From Spongilla lacustris (lineage: Eukaryota; Porifera; Demospongiae; Spongillida; Spongillidae), in contig OX442423.1 in NCBI GenBank assembly GCA_949361645.1, positions 637,626-701,625 of the forward strand: 64,000 nt of DNA. The letters run 5' to 3'. The notes beneath the pieces are model-generated. The model worked only from the letters and a program-made list of their open reading frames with translations, had not been told where the DNA came from and searched no databases. The position numbers were made by a program, and so were the translations under genes. Below are positions 23,711 through 35,600 of the stretch, one piece after another (the first letter of the stretch is position 1; each line of letters begins with the position of its first letter).

Positions 23711-23819
23711 AATTAATAGCTACAGACTACAAATATACTTGTGTTTGAAACTCCCAATGAAGCCATCTCTATGTCAACCATCAATTTCTACCACATCCAC
23801 TTGAGGATGGGGCAGAAGA

Positions 23820-24640
23820 GAGGCTTGGCAACAACAGCATCAGCTGTACTGAACAATCCTGTTTGTCCACCTGGAGATGGAAGCCTTTATTACAACCTTT
23901 GTATTTTATCAGTTTGGGTGATGCCCTTTGGCTTGTGCAATGCGCCATCCTCATTCCAGAGGTTAGCGGAACATGTTTTGGCTGGTTAACTGGGCATCCT
24001 GTCTAGTACACCTTGAGAACATTGTTTGTTTAGTGGTTATGTGGAAGATGGCTGGGCTAAAAATCGAGCTGTCAAAATGCCATTTGCTGCAGACTTACTA
24101 GCATTCAGTACCTAGGACATGTACTGTAAGGGTGGAGACAGACCCTGACAAAATTCACTTCTGCATGGATTGGCAAGTGGGGAGAGGGCATGGACACCAC
24201 ATTTTAGAGATGCTACATAAAGAAGGTGAAGTTTGTGCTATACATGGATGCAAGTGTCAAGGGGCTAGGAGCCATTTTATCTCACGCCAGTAGTTGGAAA
24301 GAGCATGTCATAGCATATGCAGACAGCATGATAAGAAATCCTGGGCCTTGTGGGCATTACACCATTTCTGGCCATATCTGGGAGGAAATTTGTACTGCAA
24401 AGAAGACCATAGTACTCTGTGTTGCCTTCGCAGCTTCACTGAAAGAACCTGAGCAGAAGACCAGGTACATGACAAGATGGCTCAAATGGATGGCTGATTC
24501 AAATATGAAGTGGTACATAATTTGGGTAAGCAGTATATTCCAATGCAGGCTCTCTCCATCTCCCATGCAGACAATTTCTTCAATCTGGACTGACAGCTGG
24601 ATGTATGGAGCCAGATGAAGAGCTAGGAGGTTCTAGTAAC
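23820..24640 (+). pseudogene. Ty3/Gypsy-like pol remnant (reverse transcriptase and RNase H pieces)
   Basis: The + frame near 23915 gives VWVMPFGLCNAPSSFQRL, the conserved segment after the catalytic aspartates of Gypsy reverse transcriptase. Near 24226 comes FVLYMDASVKGLGAILSH, the start of RNase H. Between and after them stops and frameshifts are frequent (for example at 23987). No LTRs were recognised. Confidence 0.65.
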
Positions 24641-24949
24641 TACTCAAGCTTCTTTTGTACCTATGTGGTCCAATCAAGAGATTAGGGACCTCCAAAGGCG
24701 GATATCAATCCAGGAGAAGTTGTTGGAATCTGATGATCTAATGTCCACCATGCATGCACCTCAGCCTGACTGGGGCTCAGCCTATTTAATATGTTGATGA
24801 CATGTTGACAAACCAGCCAGGCAATAGAAATGAAAATGGCATGGAAGTCAGTTTTTATGAAGCGATGGTTTAGGTACCATCACCATGCATAAATTTTACA
24901 TAACCGGACCTATACGTGGTCAAGTTAATTTCTTGTGCAACTACCAGCT

Positions 24950-25035
24950 AGACAAACAAGACCACCAGTGCTGTATGTAGACCACCAGGACCACCAGTGC
25001 TGTATGCAGACCACCAGTGCTGTATGTAGACCCCA
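24950..25035 (+). repeat. Short tandem repeat GACCACCAGTGCTGTATG(T/C)A
   Basis: Three copies of GACCACCAGTGCTGTATG and one shorter GACCACCAG copy lie head to tail. No coding context. Confidence 0.8.
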
Positions 25036-25410
25036 TTTACTTCCACTGGCAGATGATGTTATCTATAGTGACTTGTGGGGACACACTTTCTAAGAATGGG
25101 AACTACGTAACTTAAGCATACAAGCAGAATATTAAGGTGCATGTTATATGTGTTCGTTGGTACAGTGAGCTGGCAGTATCTCGCCAGTGATTTTAAACCG
25201 GTCATATACAGCATTGTTTGAGTGCTTGCGGTGAAAACTAATGGTGTTTACTGCACACATTGTCTATTTGTTATAATCAGTCTGAGTGGGTGCAGTCTTT
25301 AATTCCGATCTTAGCTATAAAATATAACCATATTTGACATTATTTAATTTTTATTTGGAATAAAGTGTTGATTCAAAGCCGCGCAAAGCAGTCTTGTCCA
25401 GCGCGCCGGT

Positions 25411-28400
25411 ATGGCGCCGAATATGTGCACAACGTATATGCAAAGATGTGTAGTTTGCATCATCATTTTCGTGGTTTGTGGGCTGCTCATCCTTCTAACA
25501 GCTTCTTTCCTTCTTGTTCATAATCAGGTACGTTTTTATCACAATGATAATGCATGTATGTAAATGCATGCCTGTGTACGTGTTTACATGTACAATGTAT
25601 ATCGATGCGTACGTGTATATGTACTGTATAATACGTAGCATGCGATTTAACTCCTTCCAAGCGATTTACGAGATATTCAGTGTTTTAAAAATCACGTTTC
25701 TATAAGCCGAATGGTGTGTATCTTGAATTGGTCACTATAAACACAAGTGATTCAGACAACAATACCATGCAGGCAATAAAGAGTTAGCACATCCAAATAA
25801 CGCCCACTACCTCACTTAGTTTGCAAACAAATGGCTTTGATCCTGACCGATAGGAATGACTTGTATACCTTGAAGGGAACCCATGCAAGCTCATGCTTGT
25901 GGTTCACCCGGTGACAGGTAACAGAATTATGTATAACTACATGTGGGACAGTTCACGCGAAAATGATAACTCACTTTTTTATTTATAATGTTATAAAATT
26001 TCCTTATGTTTGAATCGCTATAACTTCCCAACGGTTTAGGCTATCTACTTTGTATTTACAACACTTCATACCACACCATTTCTCTATGGTAAAATACATT
26101 TCGGTGTCTTGCACGTGCTCCGTACCAGTACTGCAACGTTTTATACCCCACCGAGTTCAAACCCGCCATAACTTTCTGTAGGAGTAATCAAATCGCTTCA
26201 AATTCGGTTTGTAGGTAGAGCGGTCCTATAACTATCGATTTGTTCTGTTCGTTAATTTTTATACCATCCGTTACGGAGATACATTTGAACAAAGTACGTC
26301 CACTTTTCCCGCTCGATTCGCGCCAATGATTTTGGCAAACCGCTTCCCGCTCAATGTATGGGAGGCGGGGATGATAACATTGGCGCGTATCAAGCGGGAA
26401 AAAGTGCACGTAGTTTGTTCAACTGTATCTCCGTAACGGATGGCATAAAAATTAACAAACAGTATAAATCGATAGGTACAGGACCTCTGTACCGAAAACC
26501 GAATTTGAAGCGATTTGATAACTCCTACAGAAAGTTATGACGGGTTTGAACCCGGTGGGGTATAAAACGTTGCAGTACTGGTACGGAGCACGTGCAAGAC
26601 ACCAAAATGTATTTTACCATAGAGAAATGGTGTAGTATGAAGTGTTGTAAATACGAAGTAGATAGCCTAAACCGTTGGGAAGTTATAGCGATTCAAACAT
26701 AAAAAATTTTTATAACATTATAAATATAAAAGCGAGTTATCATTTTCGCGTGAACTGTCCCATGTATGATAAAATAATATTGGTATTGTTATACACTATA
26801 CAAATGTGCACACACACAACTGCACAAAATACACGTCTGCAAAAAATTGCACTTAGTCTAAAGGACTCTCAGATGACCAGCCTCTTGCCTGAATGGCCCT
26901 AGAGTTTGACCAAGTTCAATTTCATACTGTTGGCTTATGGGGTTAAAAGACAATGGATAGATGAGAAGCCAGCTGACTGATGGTTCTCCCAGCTTCCTTA
27001 TCATTATTAAATTATTATTTATTTACTTTTGTCAACGCTGAAATTATATATAATTACAAGATATAAAAAACATTCTCTCTGAGAAAGTTAGTGGTATATA
27101 GGATTTGAAGGCAATGGTGGTGTAAAAAGGAAGGGAACAAGGGATTCAGTGGAGATATACAATAATTATTCCTATATTTAGCAACATGATTGTAATGACG
27201 TTCTATATACAGTGCTAAATATAGGAATAATTATTTTATATCTCCACTGAATCCCTTGTTCCCTTCCTTTTTACACCACCATTGCCTTCAAATCCTATAT
27301 ACCACTACCTTTCTCAGAGAGAATGTTTTTTATATCTTGTTTCGTTCATTTTTTTAAATAAGTGGCTACTAGTATAAATAGGTGTACATGTAGTACAATG
27401 TAGACAGACGATCGTACGATAAAATCCAGCCTTTATTGTAATTCCCATTTTAATTTATTGCCTAGCAACACAATGTTTACAGTTATGTTACATTTGCAGC
27501 TGTTCCATTAGTTAGAAACTCGCGCGCCAAGCTTTCCCTCTTACTGTGTTAGAAGCTCGTTTCTCGTCTGAGTTCAGTTCATAACGTCGCATCTTAGAAG
27601 CTCGCACCGCAACAGAATTCTTTTCCTGTTGCCACCTCTTCTATAGAAGCTCGGTTCGACTCAGATTTGCTCTGCACATATCACGAGCAGACGCCCGCCT
27701 TTGTTCAGCATCAGCATCGTACCGAACTCGGGAGGACTCTAACTCATAGCCTCGATTTAGGAGGTATTCCTCTCTTCGCTTAGTTTTCCTCTTTCGTAGC
27801 CGTAAAGGCAATTTGACAAAAACAACTTCACTAGCTTACAAATAAAAATACAAATGAAACTCCTACCTGTTCCAATCATACCACGATACATTTTGTGAAA
27901 CATTGTCATGGAAACGGTTTTTAAATTTAATATAGGTAACTCTAGCTACGTACGTATATCTTGGCGCGCGAGAACAGCTGCAAATTTCGTATATCGGTTA
28001 CATGCTTTATTTATATATCTGATACCTGAAGATGTATTGTCAGGAAATTCTACGATTTTTGGTGTAACTGGCGCTCTTTAAAACCTTTCCTATCACGAGT
28101 TATACTCACCCATAAAGACGACGACGACTATGGACAAATTACGGTCTGGGAACGAGAACTACGAGCTTTTTTTGTTCTCTTAAAGTAAACGGCTTGGCGG
28201 CTTGAACAAAACATGAAAATGATCGTCTTTCCATTGTGGATCGATAGCAATAAAGAGCTACGCTATCCGTTTCTCGGTTCGTGAGTAATACGCGGGACGT
28301 GGTTTTTAATGATTTCATGATACGGCACAAATCCTATATGAGAGTTACTGCCGTAACTCTCGATAATTATGTATAATTATAATTATATATATAATTATAT

Positions 28401-31400
28401 ACATGTATGCTGTCAAGAGCTGGACCTTCATTGGTTGTCATTGGTTGACAGTATTTTATTTTATTTTGCTGTTTCTTATGTGCAGCACTGAATTTTTTTA
28501 ATACACACTTATACATACTCACAATTACACTACAACTAAAAGTCACAAGCGGTGGTTGGTGGGGCTAAAATTGTCCTGGCATTCTGCCTCATTATGCTGG
28601 GTAATCATACCTAATCACTGTTATTATAAATGATAAAACGATAAATAATTGGGGTGAAGTGGATTATTAATACATATAACAAAGTAAAATAAAAGAATAA
28701 GAGGACAAAGGACAAAAGATAAACGTTTCAGTGGACCTTTACCTCTTCACAGGCCAACGCTATAGAGTGTGGGAATAAAAAGACCTAATATACTGTGAGA
28801 TTGGGGAATGATATACGCCTGTAATAATTATATTTCAAAAGCTTGTGCTCATGTGGAAAGAGACTTATCACAGATTCACTGACTGCTATTTCAATAGAGA
28901 AAGGAAGGTGCATTGCATGCCCATGATTGGATGTGTTTTGTGCATACTGATAAATCACAATAATTGTATCCCAATCTTATTTCAAGTTATCATAATTATT
29001 AATACATGTATATACATGTATAGACATACTACTGACGTACAGAGCATCACTGCGAGAGCATAGCCTTAACAGTTTTTTTGGGGGGGGGAAGGGGGGGGGG
29101 GGGGGGGGGGTTTCCAGGTGGCCCAGATTTTTAATGGCTAATTATTAATTAAAATTTGTGAAATTTTTTTTTTTACACGGTTCTGAGTTGGAAATGTATT
29201 CCACTGGCCGTAGAGAGTTATGGTGCATGGGGTCCAGAGGCTTTGATGGCTTTCTCACAAGTAGCCAGTCGTTTAGCCATTCGTGGGAATACATCTAAAT
29301 CTATGGCACTGACTGACCTCTTTGGTCGCCTCAGTCATACTCTAATCAGATCTAACGCTCGTGCCATCCTGAGTCGTTCCTACTCCCACCTTGTGCAGCA
29401 GGTGGATGAAATTTGTGTGTAATTGTTTGTATTGTGTGTGGTTGTGTGTCGATGTGCCTATTCAATAATAATTATTATTACACGGTTCTACGAGTACACT
29501 CGATTTTTAAGCGCGCGCGCTGCATGGGCGTACGCAGCCTTTATATACATGTAGTATGGGGTGCATTAATCAACAAATCGTTAAGTAAAATCTTCAAGAG
29601 TGATGGTACCCCTACGCCCATGCGCTGTACGCATGTATTGCAATTACTAAAGTTAATCCAAAGAAATCGTGGACCTCAAGCATATGCAGAAGCTAAATCA
29701 ACAGTTTTCAAAGATAGAAATGATTGTTTTGGGTCCGTCGCTGAGGTTACATGCGCATGCACCTTTATACGTTTTTACATGTACTGATTGGCCTTCTTTA
29801 TAAAGATCCGAAATGCGTTAGCGGCTGGGGCTAAGCCCCAGACCTCGATGGGGGAGATGGTCTCCGGCTTGAGTGCTAGGTTTTGTTTTTAATCAAAATA
29901 ACCAGGACACTTTTGATATGGCGGTGACGGCTGAAAGACATGACACAAAAAGGTACCCTCTGCTGAAGTAAGCCAGGTTAATCTTAATACTTAATAACTT
30001 GCCCCCCCCCCCCCCTCCCCAGGTTTAAAAACTTGTCTACGCCCTTGAATATGGTTCCTATGGTAGGCGATAACACGGTAAAAAACTGTACAAAGGGCAC
30101 TACGTTACATATCTGTACATAAAAGCTTAGTACAGCAGCTACAAACCTCTAAAAACGCTCAAGAAGCCTAAGTTTTGCGTCTAGGTCGGGGTACGAGGCG
30201 GAACGAGGATGGTGACAAAACCTTATACGTGCGTTCAATGCGGATGTAATTCTAATAGCCCTTGGTCAAACTAATATATAATTAACACATGCCATTCTGC
30301 TTCGAACATTTACTTAGGGGCTATGCAATTGCATGTATATGTATTCATTTAGAACACAGCCTTAACTGGTGACAAGAGAAATGCTTCTGTGCACGATAGC
30401 TGCACTAACTACACCTACTCCACATGCCGTAAAGAACTGAGTCTGAAATCTGCTTGTTCTGTTGATGCACAAGCTAGTAGTGAATGTGTGGTTATGATCG
30501 CTTCAAATGTGGACCAACCTGTTGACGTGGTCGAAAGTGTGGCTAAACTCGTGAAGTACAGCCTGAAGTGCGCAGGTGCTACAGAGGAGTGCCAGTCTTA
30601 CGTCACGAGCTTCATGTGCTCGTACTTGTTTCCACTTTGTGATGAGCATGCAGGAACGGTCTACAAGCCCAGCATAGAGGATTGCATTGAGATAACAACA
30701 GGAGTGTGCAGTGAGGACTGGCAGAAGATGTTGGAATTGCCTGGAGTATCTGCGCTTCTGCAGAAGCCAGATTGTAAAAGCTTGGAGTTGAACAGAGGTG
30801 ACTGCATGAAAAGATTTTTTATTTTATTATTGCTTCATTCGTCAATATGCATGAAAATTTTGCTTGGTTCGCAGAAATGAATTTGTCCTTAAATACTCCG
30901 ATAGTTGACAACAAAAGCAACGGCCTCTCGACTCTGGTAGTAGATAGCCACATCAAAAACCTCTCGACAGAACTGATTAACTGCAGTAAAGGATTTTTCT
31001 TAAGAAATGGTACCTGCTTGCCGAGATGTGGCGAATGGAACGTATTTTCTGACACATTTGCTAAAGCAGTTGATGTTGCACAAATAGCGTCTGGATGTCT
31101 GACAGTGGTGTTTGGATTAATTTTGATAGTGGGATCATTAATTGATTACAAAAGAATGTAAGAGCTTATGGATAAAATGATGCGAATTATACTTACTTTT
31201 TTTTTAGGTTTGCATTTCCTTCCGTGCTCATTGTGAACTTAATAATATTTCAAACGATTGATGGTAAGTAAATTACAAGTAGATTTACGTATACCATGCA
31301 TTAGAGTGTCCAAATATCCGCAACGTGCATTTCCCGTTGCTTACTGCAGGACTAACTACTCTAATCACTTTTGTCGACAAAGAAGCATTATTTTGCAGTT

Positions 31401-33219
31401 CTGAAAGTCTGATTGAAGCATTACAGATGCCAACCACATTTTGTTCAATCCTAGGTATGTACGCAAGTCGATCAATCATGGCTATTCACAAATTTTCCTA
31501 CAATTACATCTGGATTTCAGTTCTTTTTATTGTGCATGTCTAATATAGTCTGGCTATTGATCATAAATTGCTACTGCACCGGCCTAAAATATTTTCTATT
31601 TCATGAAATGAAACCATCTGAATGCAGAACTATACAGTATGCTGTACCGTGTACTTTCCTTTTCGCATACATGTGGAGCTATTTAATACTTAGTTATAAA
31701 GGTACTAAAAATAAACAGACGTAGCAATTACGTTAGACAACAGCCTATATGTTATTATTCTGAGCTTCATTTTGATTTTTAAAATGGTTAATGTGGCATA
31801 GAAAAGTCATCAGTCAAGCTGCATTTCATTGAGCTTTTATCTTCTTGGCTGCCTTACACAGAACTAATGCCATTACGTTGGTGCCATATGCATCTTGGCC
31901 CTGTCAGTGTACAGCCATTAAAAGTATGTCCAATTCTATCATTGGGGTTATTTTTAATAAAACTGGAAATGAGGGCAATTATAGTTTTAAACGTAACTTG
32001 AATTATCCGTACAATTTTTTTCCTAATGCCTTTTTATTATGAAGCAAAATGATATATGTACAATTAATATCTCAATACTCATGCGAATTTACCTTCTTTT
32101 GTTTTTGTAAAACATTTAACCATCAAAATACTGCAGTGGCCAACTGGTAGCAGTTTAATAGTCAGCAAATACACGCACGACAAAACTGCATGCTATCACA
32201 CGACCACGTAGTTCTGCTCAAGACTACATACAATTTACGCTTCGCCCTCGGCCCGGGTTTAGACTTAGACCTGCTGATGAACTGTAATGCATGCTAGGAA
32301 AGAGGAGTTAATTTCCATCCGAAACAAAATACTATTGATAAATGTCCTAACCCGCATGTTTTGCTTTTTTGTTTGTATTTTACTATCTATTTCCACGTTT
32401 TATAACGGATCGATTGTTTTTTCAGAGTCTCTGCATATCTACTGCGCTTTCGAGACGAGTATATGGTGGTTCAGTTACATTGCAAGTCTCTTTTTTCAAA
32501 TAATGTTTCCATTTCGTGCAAGGATGAGTAAAATCAACGGGCACAGCAAGTTCATATTCGTAGGGATCCTGATTCCTGCGCTCCTCGTGCCCTTTGTAGC
32601 GCTAATCGCCATTGTCGAAAGTGGAGGTTTTGTGACGTGGAACTTCACTCCTTCCATATGTGTTGAACAGAATATAGGCGTAGCTTTCTACATCGTCATA
32701 CTTCCACTGAATGTGTTCACAGTTCTCGGCACGTCTCTCCTGATTATGGTAATAGCCTTGCTCATTAAGGTAAAGTATATGTCAAACGAGTTTTTAATTG
32801 ATTTGTGCATAATCTGATGTTACTCTCCCTCCTAGAATAGAAGTATTAAAACTGATGCTGCTAAAAGCCTCTTCACTGCTCATTACAAAATCGTACTTGT
32901 GCTTTGCTACTGTTTGGTCGTCTCTACAGTAAGCACAGGCTTCGGTACTTTAGGTGCTAAGCCTGATAATCAATTCGTGGTCAACGTTTATGGATACTTT
33001 TATTGCGAAGCGAACGGAAGTAGCCTGTGTAACGTTGAAAAGCGGGCGTATGAAGCAGCTACGTTTCCGGAGGCGGACATAATATATCATGTGCTAAACG
33101 GAACCATTCCTGCAGCGACACTCATTTTTATTTTCCGGTTCGAGAAAGCCAATTTTAGACGCAATACATCAATGCGATCAATAACCACGCAGAGAAATTC
33201 GATTAATTTGAAGCTGTGA
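25411..33219 (+). CDS. Frizzled/Smoothened-like seven-TM receptor with CRD (five exons, 566 aa)
   Basis: Exons 25411-25527, 30353-30797, 30875-31157, 32298-32769 and 32836-33219 join in phase to 567 codons with stop. Exon 1 is a hydrophobic leader (CVVCIIIFVVCGLLILLTAS). Exon 2 is a Cys-rich Frizzled domain with eleven cysteines, including ECQSYVTSFMCSYLFPLC and DCIEITTGVCSEDW. Exon 3 has the linker CSKGFFLRNGTCLPRCGEW and TM1. Exon 4 covers TM2-TM5, with SIWWFSYIASLFFQ as TM3, the conserved SIWW of the family. Exon 5 gives TM6-TM7 and a short tail. Frizzleds bind Wnt-type ligands and Smoothened acts in Hedgehog signalling; the CRD and length fit either. No KTxxxW Dishevelled-binding motif follows TM7. 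Intron 1 (4.8 kb) is full of transposons. An alternative TM2-TM4 exon set lies between exons 3 and 4. Confidence 0.85.
25945..26761. mobile_element. Long foldback MITE family 1, complete copy
   Basis: It starts GGGACAGTTCACGCGAAAATG and ends CATTTTCGCGTGAACTGTCCC. The arms (about 400 bp each) are nearly perfect inverted repeats, less diverged from each other than those at 5911-6725. ATGT lies on both sides, a candidate 4-bp target duplication. It is in intron 1 of the Frizzled-like gene. Confidence 0.9.
27058..27339. mobile_element. 282-bp foldback element
   Basis: The left arm from CAAGATATAAAAAACATTCT to about 27184 is a nearly perfect reverse complement of the right arm (about 27211-27339). 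The loop holds ACATGATTGTAATGACG. It is non-coding and lies in intron 1 of the Frizzled-like gene. It shares an AACAAGGGAT motif with foldbacks near 36050 and 36880. Confidence 0.85.
27515..27800 (-). pseudogene. Basic repeat-containing fragment, possibly of a Helitron-type protein
   Basis: The minus strand reads a charged sequence with a repeated pattern: KRREEYLLNRGYELESSRV, then RYDADAEQRRASARDM, then MRRYELNSDEKRAS, with a stop in the middle. Similar Arg/Ala/Tyr repeats (RRxYxxDxExxRAxxR) are known from N-terminal parts of Helitron and PIF1-linked transposon proteins; that link is from memory and weak. No helicase motif is visible. Confidence 0.35.
28335..29065. other. AT-rich intronic stretch
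   Basis: ATAATTATAATTATATATAA repeats at about 28363-28400. I see no element ends or exon. It is part of intron 1 of the Frizzled-like gene. Confidence 0.4.
29072..29111. repeat. Poly-G tract
   Basis: GGGGGGGGG-AA-(G)n, almost 40 bases of G with one AA interruption, just upstream of a retrotransposon tail. Confidence 0.9.
29198..29422 (+). pseudogene. 3' tail of RLE-type non-LTR retrotransposon, intact to its stop
   Basis: 74 codons read cleanly: IPLAVESYGAWGPEALMAFS, then SRLAIRGNTSKSMALTDLFG, then TLIRSNARAILSRSYSHL, ending in TAA. It corresponds to the last part of the protein at 6775-8082. It is truncated at its 5' side by the poly-G region and lies in intron 1 of the Frizzled-like gene. 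Confidence 0.75.
29523..30045. mobile_element. Probable hAT-like element with GGGCGTACGCAG / CTACGCCC ends
   Basis: TGGGCGTACGCAGCC near 29525 and TTGTCTACGCCC ending near 30043 form short imperfect inverted ends of the kind seen on hAT non-autonomous elements. A poly-C tract (30002-30016) lies just inside the right end. The interior has an open frame with no recognised motif (to 29787). Confidence 0.45.
31208..31720 (+). pseudogene. Alternative or relic TM2-TM4 exons of the Frizzled-like receptor
   Basis: Exon-like blocks 31208-31263, 31350-31454 and 31521-31701 have GT-AG borders and encode FAFPSVLIVNLIIFQTID (TM2), the first extracellular loop with CSSESLIEALQMPTTFCSIL, then MSNIVWLLIINCYCTGLKYF (TM3) and a TM4-like segment. 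They duplicate the topology of the exon at 32298-32769. The first block accepts the same phase-2 junction from 31157. The step from 31454 to 31521 is out of phase by one base, and the last donor (GTACTA) is weak. So this is probably a decayed duplicate, though a cryptic splice or an assembly indel would make it a real alternative cassette. Confidence 0.6.
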
Positions 33220-33655
33220 CAGAGTTATATGTACCACACACAAGTACAGCAGAGTTGGACACAATGGCAAGACAAAGACCACAGTATTGAGTAATCTATA
33301 TCTGACGGACAAGATGCACCGCCCGCACATCTGCATAGAGTGATTGAATTACTTCTGAACGACACTTGACTTGATTATAATGATAAATTCAGATACAAAT
33401 AAGGTAAATAATGGAATAATGGCATGTACATGCATGCATATACACCTTAATTGGTATACACTTCTATAATTTAGATATGTCCAAAAGTTTTGGCGGGCAA
33501 AAGATGCTTTTATTCTTTAATGTGCTGGACACAATTCAAATAATTAGACAATACGGTATAATGCCTTTTGAATGTTGCTAAGCCGGAGCTCATTATAAAT
33601 CGGGAACAATCGTGAAAAATATACACCATTTACTATAGATAGTATGCAAAGAGAC
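33220..33655. other. 3' flank of the Frizzled-like gene
   Basis: No further exon is seen. No exact AATAAA stands close to the stop, so the polyA site is unclear. Confidence 0.35.
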
Positions 33656-33659
33656 TGGG

Positions 33660-34014
33660 AACGAGGTACATTCCAATGTTACGCCACACCCACTGGTGGA
33701 ATAATTCTATGGCGGCGGATGGCAATTATGCATGTTTCAAGCATTTTTTCACTGAAACTGAAACACGTTGTTATTTGTTCGCCCGCTACCAACGCCTACT
33801 AAGTATGGGACAAGTAAGATTATTAGCTTATTCAGATAAAATGACTCGTTTTATAAAGAGTTATTAGCTCACCCACCCCGCAGCTTGCGCTTGAAAAAAA
33901 AAACTAAAACGTTCCTTTCAGGTACAAAATGGACGAAACACGTATAATTCCCATTCGCCGCCATAGAATTATTCCCACCAGTGGGTGTGGCGTAACATTG
34001 GAATGTACCTCGTT
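33660..34014. mobile_element. 355-bp foldback element
   Basis: Left arm AACGAGGTACATTCCAATGT continuing through GCCACACCCACTGGTGGAAT to GCGGCGGA (33660-33719) pairs with TCCGCC-like sequence through ATTCCCACCAGTGGGTGTGG to ACATTGGAATGTACCTCGTT (ending 34014). The interior is short and non-coding. The TT/AA-type flank does not define a target duplication clearly. Confidence 0.75.
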
Positions 34015-34449
34015 ACTATTCATTCTTCTCCAAACCAGCATGTACGCTAGCTGGTTGTACCGGGCGTATGAATTAGAAGACATCTTCGCAATGATGGCTA
34101 TCTAACATAATTTCTTGAGCAGGGACGCAATAAAGAGTATCATTTCCCCCTTCCCTCACCCCCACCCCCCCAAAAATGGTGATTTCTCACGGCAGCAGTA
34201 AAATTTTTACATAGTCAGTGCACATTTGATACTGCATGTGATTTCATAGTGTTCGGCATAATTTTTCAAGTTGTGGAATTTCGAAAAATAATTGTCCTGC
34301 GTAATTTCAGAATAGAAATAATTAGTAGTGATTTTGAAATTGCGCTGCACATTGCGTGCAAGTTGAAATTGCACATGCGCATTTTGTCTCTTCTTTGATT
34401 ATACATGTATAATGGACCCTCCGATTAGAGGCAGTTTTTGCTTAGTGAC

Positions 34450-35075
34450 GCGAGGACAAAGAATGCAGGGGTACTACCTCCGGAGCTTCCTCCACAGGAA
34501 GTCGACTGAGTCCATCAGCATTGCCCTGCTTCCCTGCAGGTCTACACACGATTCGATACCCATATGCACTCAGAGTTAATGCCCATCTCATAATTCTCCC
34601 AGATGCCATTACTGGAACCGGATGGAACTCAACTGAATAAATATTGCAGAGGCTTGTAATCTGAATACACAGTAAATGGTCTACCCCATAAGTATTGGTG
34701 GAACCACTGCTAGACCTTCTTTCTCAATGTGAGAGTATTTCTTCTCCGCTGGAGCCTAAGAACAAGAGGCGTATGTTATAGAATTATACACCCCATCCTC
34801 GAATTGATGTGACAGTACAGCTCCTATACCATAAGGGGAAGCATCACTAGCTTTTCCCCAGGGTCAAAGTGTGCCAACAAACATGGTGAAATGAGCTGAG
34901 CTTTAGCCACCTTAAAAGCCATTTCTTGCGAAGGACCCCACTGCCATTTCTCTTGCTTCTGCAGTAGCTTATGAAGGGGTGCCAAGGTGTCTGCTAGATT
35001 CCACAGAAATTTTCCATAGAAATTGATTAGTCCCAGGAAGGACCTCAACTGAGTGACCATGCCAATTACTGATTC
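34450..35075 (-). pseudogene. Ty3/Gypsy-like pol remnant
   Basis: On minus, 35060-34824 reads QLRSFLGLINFYGKFLWNLA then TLAPLHKLLQKQEKWQWG, the thumb/connection of Gypsy reverse transcriptase, continuing into RNase H (AHFDPGEKLV). Further on, broken frames give WGRPFTVYSDYKPLQYLF and a GNADGLSRLP-type end. Stops and frameshifts are abundant and there are no LTRs in reach. Confidence 0.75.
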
Positions 35076-35274
35076 CCACTTTAGATTGCTTATAATATTA
35101 CAATTAATCTAGTTAGCTGGTTTTCCTCACCACTAGGAATGTTCACAGCAAGCCACATCAAATAATGCTTTTAAAAAGGTAAGGATTTGCCAACCTGCAA
35201 CATGCACATGTTCCAGAGGCTGGATGAAAGACTAGAAGCCTTATCCTGGACCAGTGATGACACGCTTTGCATAC

Positions 35275-35600
35275 TAAATTTGGGTAATATGTGGGGGGAT
35301 GGTAGATATGTGGGGGGATGGTAGATATGTGGGGGATGGCGCATGTGTGGTGGGATTGCATATAACCGCCATATTAACCCTCTGCACCCTTGAGGTCTTT
35401 GGCAGTGTTGTGGATATAGAAAAAATACTGCCATTGGCCTATACTATGGGGGAAAGGACTCTGATGGTATGGGTGGCCTTGGGGGGGACTTATGGGGGGT
35501 TTTGCACTTCATCTTTGGGCCTGGGTAGTGCTGGGGTCTGGGTGTAGTGCTGGCACCTGGGTGTAGTGCTGGGGTCTGGGTATAGTGGGTGTGGTGCTGG
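35275..35600 (+). repeat. G-rich tandem repeats
   Basis: ATATGTGGGGGGATGGTAG repeats about three times (35287-35340), and CTGGGTGTAGTGCTGGGGTC-type units follow at 35520-35600. Minus-strand frames rich in Pro/His/Tyr across it reflect the repeat only. Confidence 0.75.
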
